NCBI GenBank assembly: GCA_964584995.1
Contig: CAZPCA010000043.1
Span: 1 to 18,423 of the forward strand
Length of the DNA stretch: 18,423 bases
Source of the DNA: JAJTFW01 sp964584995
GTDB taxonomy: Bacteria; Bacteroidota; Bacteroidia; AKYH767-A; OLB10
Reading direction: 5' to 3'
Part shown: positions 14,503 to 18,423 of the stretch, piece after piece
How positions within the stretch are numbered: the first letter of the stretch is position 1
Layout: every line of letters starts with the position of its first letter
Program-made: the position numbers and the translations under genes
The notes under the pieces: model-generated
Database searches by the model: none
What the model was told of the DNA's origin: nothing
The model's input: only the letters and a program-made list of their open reading frames with translations

Positions 14503-16194
14503 ATGCAGGAATCTGAACTCTTTTCGTTTACCACCGTGCTGACATTGTTGGGAGGCATAGCATTGTTTCTTTTTGCCTTGCACCAGATCGAGCATGCCGT
14601 AAAAGCCGCTGCCGGCCGCACCTTCAAGCTTTTCCTGCAACGGCATACGCGTAATGTCTTGACCACTGTCGTCGGCAGTGCGCTCATCACTGGTGTACTG
14701 CAAGGTAGTTCTGTCATCATGATGCTGGTACTGGCTTTTTTGGGTGCGGGTGTATTGCCGCTTCGCGGAGCCTTGGCGGTCATGCTTGGGGCCAATTTGG
14801 GAACCACTCTCGACAGTTGGTTGGTTGCGGGCCTTGGATTCAGGATGGAGCTGGAGATGCTGGCGTACCCTCTGCTGCTTCTTGGCGTTGTCTGTAAGTT
14901 TTTCCTTCGCTCCCAGGCTGTACGACAAGCCGGCGATTTCCTGATTGGCTTCGGACTTTTCTTCATCAGCGTATACAGCATGAAGAGCACGATTGCAGCG
15001 CAAATGGGGCCTGAAACACTGATGATGTACGCTGATATGCAACTGTGGCAATTCACTCTCGTCGGGGTGGTGGTAACAGCTATTTTGCAGTCAAGCCTGG
15101 CGACGATGACACTGGCACTAGGTGCTCTGGAATCCGGCGGTCTGCGTTTTGACATGGCTGCGGCAGTGGTGCTCGGCGCTGAGGTGGGTACTACCCTCAA
15201 ATTTTTTCTGGGAGGAGCAGGAGGCGATCCCGACAAGCGGCGACTGGCCTTGGGTAATTTTATCGTCAACTTGATCAGTATGCTGTTGGGGCTTCTATTC
15301 ATTCATCTCGTCATACATTTCGTCCGGGTGGTGCTGCAGATCGAAGATTCGCTCTTCGGCCTGGTGGCTTTTCAAAGTTTTTTCAACCTTGCTTCGGTGC
15401 TGCTCTTTCTGCCTGTATTACCGTACCTGTCCGAGTTTTTAAAAGGACGATTTGTGGGTAATGGTCAGCGGGTCAGTTATTATCTCCGGGAGGATGACCT
15501 CAACGAGTCGCATGTGGCCTCTGAACAATTGCGCAGGGAGGTATTGCTGTTCCTGTACACCATCGCTGATTTCAACCTCAAGCAGTTCGGTATAGAGCAG
15601 CGTCCTCCATCCTGGTGTGCCGATGCTGCGGTCCGCCGGGAGTTGCACGCTGCATCAAGGGCTGAGCAGTACGCCTTTCTCAAGAGCTGGCAGGGAGAAA
15701 TACAATTGTATTATCTGCGCCTGAGGCAGCAGATCCAGAAGGTAGAAGACGTTCACCGGCTCGAGCACCTCATGGCCGCCGTGCGCAGTGCGATGTTGTC
15801 AGCCAAAAGCGTCAAGGATATCGGTTCCAATATGGAAGAGCTCCGGCAGTCTTCGCGGCAGGTGAAATACGCGACCTACGTTCGTGTCCAGGAACATTCC
15901 CAGGAACTGTATGCCGAATTGGCTCAATTGGTGCAAGGTGCTTCCGGTAAAGATGCGGACGAAGCCCTCCGAAAATTACTCAGGGTGGTGGATGAATTCT
16001 ATACGGCCACGCTTCAGACTGTGTATGACGATGCGGCACGCGGTGAACTTTCCAATGTGGAATTCACCTCTGTACTCAACTTCAACCGTGAGGTGTTCAC
16101 CGCCCATAAAGCCATCCTGCGGGCAGCCGCTGATTTTCTGCTTCCACCCTCCGCTGCGGAACAATTCAATGAACTGCCTGTTTCAACTACCTGA
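14503..16194 (+). CDS. Na/Pi cotransporter family protein with PhoU-like C-terminal domain
   Basis: A 563-residue inner-membrane protein of the NptA/YjbB type, expected to move phosphate with sodium (direction varies within the family). The membrane part (about 1-310) holds two inverted Na_Pi_cotrans repeats: the first with GVLQGSSVIMMLVLAFLGAG and LGANLGTT, the second with AILQSSLATMTLALGALESG and LGAEVGTT. The usual QSSS signature reads QGSS and QSSL here. The soluble C-terminal half (about 330-545) is a helical, charged PhoU-like region with repeated Glu/Arg/Gln heptads. An upstream TTG at 14449 would add 18 residues; the ATG at 14503 gives the usual short N terminus. A poor promoter match TTTATTTG is at 14478-14485. 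No phosphate regulator is adjacent, so regulation by phosphate is untested. Confidence 0.9.
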   Translation: MQESELFSFTTVLTLLGGIALFLFALHQIEHAVKAAAGRTFKLFLQRHTRNVLTTVVGSALITGVLQGSSVIMMLVLAFLGAGVLPLRGALAVMLGANLGTTLDSWLVAGLGFRMELEMLAYPLLLLGVVCKFFLRSQAVRQAGDFLIGFGLFFISVYSMKSTIAAQMGPETLMMYADMQLWQFTLVGVVVTAILQSSLATMTLALGALESGGLRFDMAAAVVLGAEVGTTLKFFLGGAGGDPDKRRLALGNFIVNLISMLLGLLFIHLVIHFVRVVLQIEDSLFGLVAFQSFFNLASVLLFLPVLPYLSEFLKGRFVGNGQRVSYYLREDDLNESHVASEQLRREVLLFLYTIADFNLKQFGIEQRPPSWCADAAVRRELHAASRAEQYAFLKSWQGEIQLYYLRLRQQIQKVEDVHRLEHLMAAVRSAMLSAKSVKDIGSNMEELRQSSRQVKYATYVRVQEHSQELYAELAQLVQGASGKDADEALRKLLRVVDEFYTATLQTVYDDAARGELSNVEFTSVLNFNREVFTAHKAILRAAADFLLPPSAAEQFNELPVSTT

Positions 16195-16215
16195 TGATGG
16201 TTCAGGGCCATTCTT

Positions 16216-16223
16216 TACCTTTG
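16216..16223 (+). promoter_or_regulatory. -7 promoter box of the DUF4159 gene
   Basis: TACCTTTG, a full match, ending 4 nt before the ATG at 16228. No TTG at the -33 distance, which falls in the end of the upstream gene. Confidence 0.5.
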
Positions 16224-16227
16224 TACC

Positions 16228-16887
16228 ATGTTGTCTAAGATTCGCGCATTGCTGGTTCTGGTACTGCTGTGTTCTTTCAGTCCGGCCGGCTCAACCCTCA
16301 AAATCGGTTTGCTGAAATACAGTGGCGGAGGAGACTGGTACGCTAACCTCGACACCTCGCTTAAAAATCTCGCGGAGTTTTGTAACCGGAATCTTGGCAC
16401 AACACTTTCGGACGAGCAGGGCGTAGTGGAGGTGGGGAGTCCTGACTTGTTTAACTACGCCTTCGTGCACATGACAGGCCACGGAAATGTGGTCTTCAAC
16501 AACCAGGAAGCCCAAAACCTGCGTAACTACCTTATTGCCGGTGGATTTTTACATATCTCCGACAACTACGGTATGGACAAGTACCTTCGTCCGCAGATGA
16601 AAAAGGTTTTTCCCGAGCTCGACTTTGTGGAGTTGCCTTTCAGCCACCCGGTATACCATCAGAAATTTGATTTTCCTTCTGGACTTCCCAAGGTGCACGA
16701 GCACGATGGCAAGGCACCTGTCGGGTATGGGTTGATTTTCGACGGACGGCTCATTTGCTTTTATGATATGGAATGCGACCTCGGTGACGGCTGGGAAGAT
16801 CCGGAGGTACACCGGGACTCGCCGGAGGCCCGGCAAAAGGCCCTTAAAATGGGCGCCAATCTGATCCAGTATGCCTTTACACGGTAG
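16228..16887 (+). CDS. Exported DUF4159 domain-containing protein
   Basis: A 219-residue protein with a signal peptide (about 1-22) and one DUF4159 domain covering nearly all the rest. Typical elements are LKYSGGGDWYANLDTSLKNL (about 28-47), the FVHMTGHGNVVF strand-loop, the glycine-rich LRNYLIAGGFLHISDNYG and the late FSHPVYHQKFDFPSGLPKVHEH. The fold is related to the glutamine-amidotransferase-like domains found in some CARF/aerotolerance-operon proteins, and the domain itself is of unknown function. In other Bacteroidota it may be near BatA/MoxR-type genes, but none is seen here. It begins 33 bp after the Na/Pi gene and has its own -7 box. Confidence 0.88.
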   Translation: MLSKIRALLVLVLLCSFSPAGSTLKIGLLKYSGGGDWYANLDTSLKNLAEFCNRNLGTTLSDEQGVVEVGSPDLFNYAFVHMTGHGNVVFNNQEAQNLRNYLIAGGFLHISDNYGMDKYLRPQMKKVFPELDFVELPFSHPVYHQKFDFPSGLPKVHEHDGKAPVGYGLIFDGRLICFYDMECDLGDGWEDPEVHRDSPEARQKALKMGANLIQYAFTR

Positions 16888-16893
16888 TTGTCG

Positions 16894-16901
16894 TATCTTT
16901 G
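16894..16901 (+). promoter_or_regulatory. -7 promoter box of the His/Cys-rich protein gene
   Basis: TATCTTTG, a full match, ending 7 nt before the ATG at 16909 (a GTG at 16906 is 4 nt away). The -33 element is not evident. It would drive the His/Cys-rich gene and, by position, the TonB receptor gene. Confidence 0.5.
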
Positions 16902-16908
16902 CACCGTG

Positions 16909-17232
16909 ATGCGTTTCAGGCAATTTGTTGCAGTGCTTTTACTGCTGTTCAGTGTACAATTTATTGTACCTGCTGCTGTATGGCATCACCTGTGCGAACA
17001 CAACGATTCGGAACATTGCACTTCTTCCGTAGACGGTGAAACGCGACTCAGTGAACAACATATACACTGTCTTGCGCTGGAACTGGTCCTGCCGCACTTC
17101 CACCAGCAGTATTTTGATTTTGCCTTCACGGCTCCTGTCCTTTTCAAGGAGCCGGAATATTTTTTTCTCCTGCAGGATGCGCCCGGGGTTTCCCTGCGGG
17201 CTAGCGGTCGCGGACCGCCAGCAGTTTCCTGA
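16909..17232 (+). CDS. Small exported His/Cys-rich protein, putative metal-binding partner of a TonB receptor
   Basis: A 107-residue protein I do not recognise by name. A hydrophobic signal peptide or anchor (about 5-24) precedes a short mature region unusually rich in potential metal ligands: His 26, 27, 31, 36, 51, 53, 63 and 65 and Cys 29, 37 and 54, in the clusters WHHLCEH, HC, HIHC and HFH. The C terminus carries an RGPP motif that I recall from small proteins beside metal-transport genes in Bacteroidota. The TonB-dependent receptor starts 58 bp downstream on the same strand, suggesting an operon for acquiring a metal such as zinc, copper or iron. The ATG at 16909 is chosen over an upstream TTG-initiated frame because the promoter box lies between them. 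Function is inferred. Confidence 0.7.
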   Translation: MRFRQFVAVLLLLFSVQFIVPAAVWHHLCEHNDSEHCTSSVDGETRLSEQHIHCLALELVLPHFHQQYFDFAFTAPVLFKEPEYFFLLQDAPGVSLRASGRGPPAVS

Positions 17233-17243
17233 TTTATCTATTC

Positions 17244-17262
17244 AGGCAGTCTGATACTGCTT
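17244..17262 (+). repeat. Hairpin between the His/Cys-rich gene and the TonB receptor gene
   Basis: AGGCAGT (17244-17250) can pair with ACTGCTT (17256-17262) over a CTGAT loop, with one G-T wobble. There is no T tract, so it is not a normal terminator; it could stabilise or partly attenuate the mRNA between the two cistrons. Confidence 0.35.
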
Positions 17263-17290
17263 CTTCCCATCCTCTCATTCAGGTCCATTC

Positions 17291-18423
17291 ATGCGCCTAA
17301 TAGGCCTTATGCTGGCTTGTTGCCTGTGCCTTGTGCAGGCAGTTAGCGCCAGATCTTCTTCATGCACGTTACGTATTTCGGGTGTTGTACAGGATGCTTC
17401 CGCAAAGTCTGTATTGCCCGGAGTCACCCTCTTATTGCTTCCCTTGAACCGCGTGGCAACAACGACTGTTGAAGGACGTTTCAGTTTCGATAGTCTTTGT
17501 GAAGGCGAGTACCGTCTGCTCGTGTTCATGCAGGGCTTCGACTCCCTTGTGCGCACTGTAACACTTGAAGCACAATCACGCGAAATCCGTCTTTCCATGT
17601 CTCCGGTAACACGTAAGTTGCGTGAAGCGGAGGTCGTGGCGCAGCGCTTGGAACGTGTTGCGACCATAGCCACCGATTCTCTTAGCAGAGAAGAGATGGA
17701 GCTATCCAAGGGAGGAATGCTGACGGATTATCTGAAGAAGATGGCCGGAGTCAGCAGTATACAGACCGGTCCATCCATCATGAAGCCAGTTATCCACGGT
17801 ATGCACAGCCAACGTGTGGTGATCATGAATGCGGGCATTCGCCAGGAGGGACAGCAATGGGGGAGTGAGCATGCTCCGGAAATCGACCCTTTCATTGCCG
17901 ATCGGCTTACGGTGGTCAAGGGCGCATCTTCCATCCGCTACGGCTCCGACGCAGTGGGCGGTGTGATTCTGGTAGAGCCACGCAAACTACCGCACGAGCC
18001 AGGCCTTCAGGCTGAATTGAACCTGGTGGGTATGAGTAACGGGCGGCAAGGCATCGCCTCCGGTCTGGTGGAGCAGCACCTGGGCAAATTCTTCGACGTA
18101 TGCTGGAGGCTGCAGGGCACGGTGAAACATGCAGGCAACCTCAGTACTCCCGACCTTATCCTCGAGAATACCGCCTTCAGAGAATACAACTGGAGCGGTA
18201 GCCTGGGTATAGAACGCAGGCAATGGGGTTTCGAGCTCTTCTACAGCCGATTCAGTACGCGTCTCGGTATATTCTCCGGTTCACACATCGGAAATCTCAG
18301 TGACCTGCAGCGTATCATCGACAGTGGCGAAACTATCACGGACGACCGCTTCAGTTATTCCATCGGGAGGCCGCGTCAGGAGGTGCAGCATCATTTGTTT
18401 TCCGGCAAATCCTGGAAAAGCTT
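17291..18423 (+). CDS. TonB-dependent outer-membrane receptor (3' end outside window)
   Basis: The first 377 codons of an energy-dependent outer-membrane transporter. A signal peptide (about 1-20) is followed by a carboxypeptidase-regulatory-like beta domain (about 26-103, with SGVVQDASAKSVLPGVTLLL and FSFDSLCEGEYRL), usual in Bacteroidota receptors. The plug domain (about 112-230) has VAQRLERVATIATDSLSREE, LKKMAGVSSIQTG, the IHGMHSQRVVIMNAGIRQEG segment and VVKGASSIRYGSDAVGGVI. Barrel strands follow until the window ends. The RQEGQQWGSEHAPEIDP loop (184-200) resembles receptors of the CirA/ZnuD type, which supports a metal or metal-chelate cargo but does not prove it. It has no promoter of its own that I can see and probably belongs to the transcript starting at the His/Cys-rich gene. 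Confidence 0.92.
   Translation, partial: MRLIGLMLACCLCLVQAVSARSSSCTLRISGVVQDASAKSVLPGVTLLLLPLNRVATTTVEGRFSFDSLCEGEYRLLVFMQGFDSLVRTVTLEAQSREIRLSMSPVTRKLREAEVVAQRLERVATIATDSLSREEMELSKGGMLTDYLKKMAGVSSIQTGPSIMKPVIHGMHSQRVVIMNAGIRQEGQQWGSEHAPEIDPFIADRLTVVKGASSIRYGSDAVGGVILVEPRKLPHEPGLQAELNLVGMSNGRQGIASGLVEQHLGKFFDVCWRLQGTVKHAGNLSTPDLILENTAFREYNWSGSLGIERRQWGFELFYSRFSTRLGIFSGSHIGNLSDLQRIIDSGETITDDRFSYSIGRPRQEVQHHLFSGKSWKS

Noticed and set aside
14430..15302. A long (290-codon) open frame antisense to the Na/Pi transporter
   Set aside because: Its translation is low-complexity, rich in Ser, Pro, Arg and Lys, and shows no domain; it mirrors the transporter's codon bias. The sense strand clearly encodes the family.
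1..18423. CRISPR arrays, insertion sequences, tRNA or rRNA genes, phage or toxin-antitoxin modules
   Set aside because: No regular direct repeats, transposase motifs, terminal inverted repeats or tRNA-like cloverleafs were noticed by eye on either strand. A short or degenerate element could be missed without a computed search.

Overview
The window reads as a chromosomal segment of a Bacteroidota bacterium with roughly balanced base composition. The signs are the gene families (a long PspC-domain envelope protein behind a PadR regulator, a DUF4476 protein, a DUF4159 protein, a TonB-dependent receptor with an N-terminal carboxypeptidase-regulatory-like domain), the near absence of Shine-Dalgarno sequences, and repeated copies of the Bacteroidota promoter element TAnnTTTG. 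I cannot assign a genus. No mobile element, CRISPR array, phage gene or RNA gene is visible. Most of the window is core metabolism and envelope biology.

Layout. Bases 1-1138 (minus) hold a class I aminotransferase whose 3' end lies outside the window. Bases 1315-3420 (plus) are a two-gene unit: a small membrane-anchored protein and a methylmalonyl-CoA mutase catalytic subunit without a cobalamin domain. A FtsB/DivIC-type cell-division protein (3428-3748, minus) converges on it. Bases 3868-5408 (plus) hold an ABC-2 permease overlapping a LolA-like periplasmic protein by one base. Bases 5493-7547 (minus) are a padR-pspC operon in which the pspC-like gene carries a frameshift. Then come trmN6 (plus), a saccharopine dehydrogenase-family gene (minus), and a plus-strand series: DUF4476 protein, DUF423/TMEM256-type membrane protein, small lipoprotein, pckA, rsmE, Na/Pi cotransporter, DUF4159 protein, a small His/Cys-rich exported protein and the first two thirds or so of a TonB-dependent receptor.

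How genes work together. The PadR regulator probably controls its own promoter and the PspC membrane protein. The His/Cys-rich protein and the TonB receptor look like a metal-acquisition pair. The mutase and PckA both act around succinyl-CoA/oxaloacetate, but they are not adjacent and a shared regulon is only a guess.

No clearly new system is visible. The observations most worth checking are: (1) a single-base frameshift splitting the PspC protein; (2) TAnnTTTG boxes lying only 3-7 nt before several start codons, which predicts leaderless mRNAs and fixes start sites; (3) inverted repeats inside the pckA and padR promoters that look like operators; (4) a mutase subunit that keeps the methylmalonyl-CoA substrate residues but has no B12 domain; (5) the His/Cys-rich partner of the TonB receptor.
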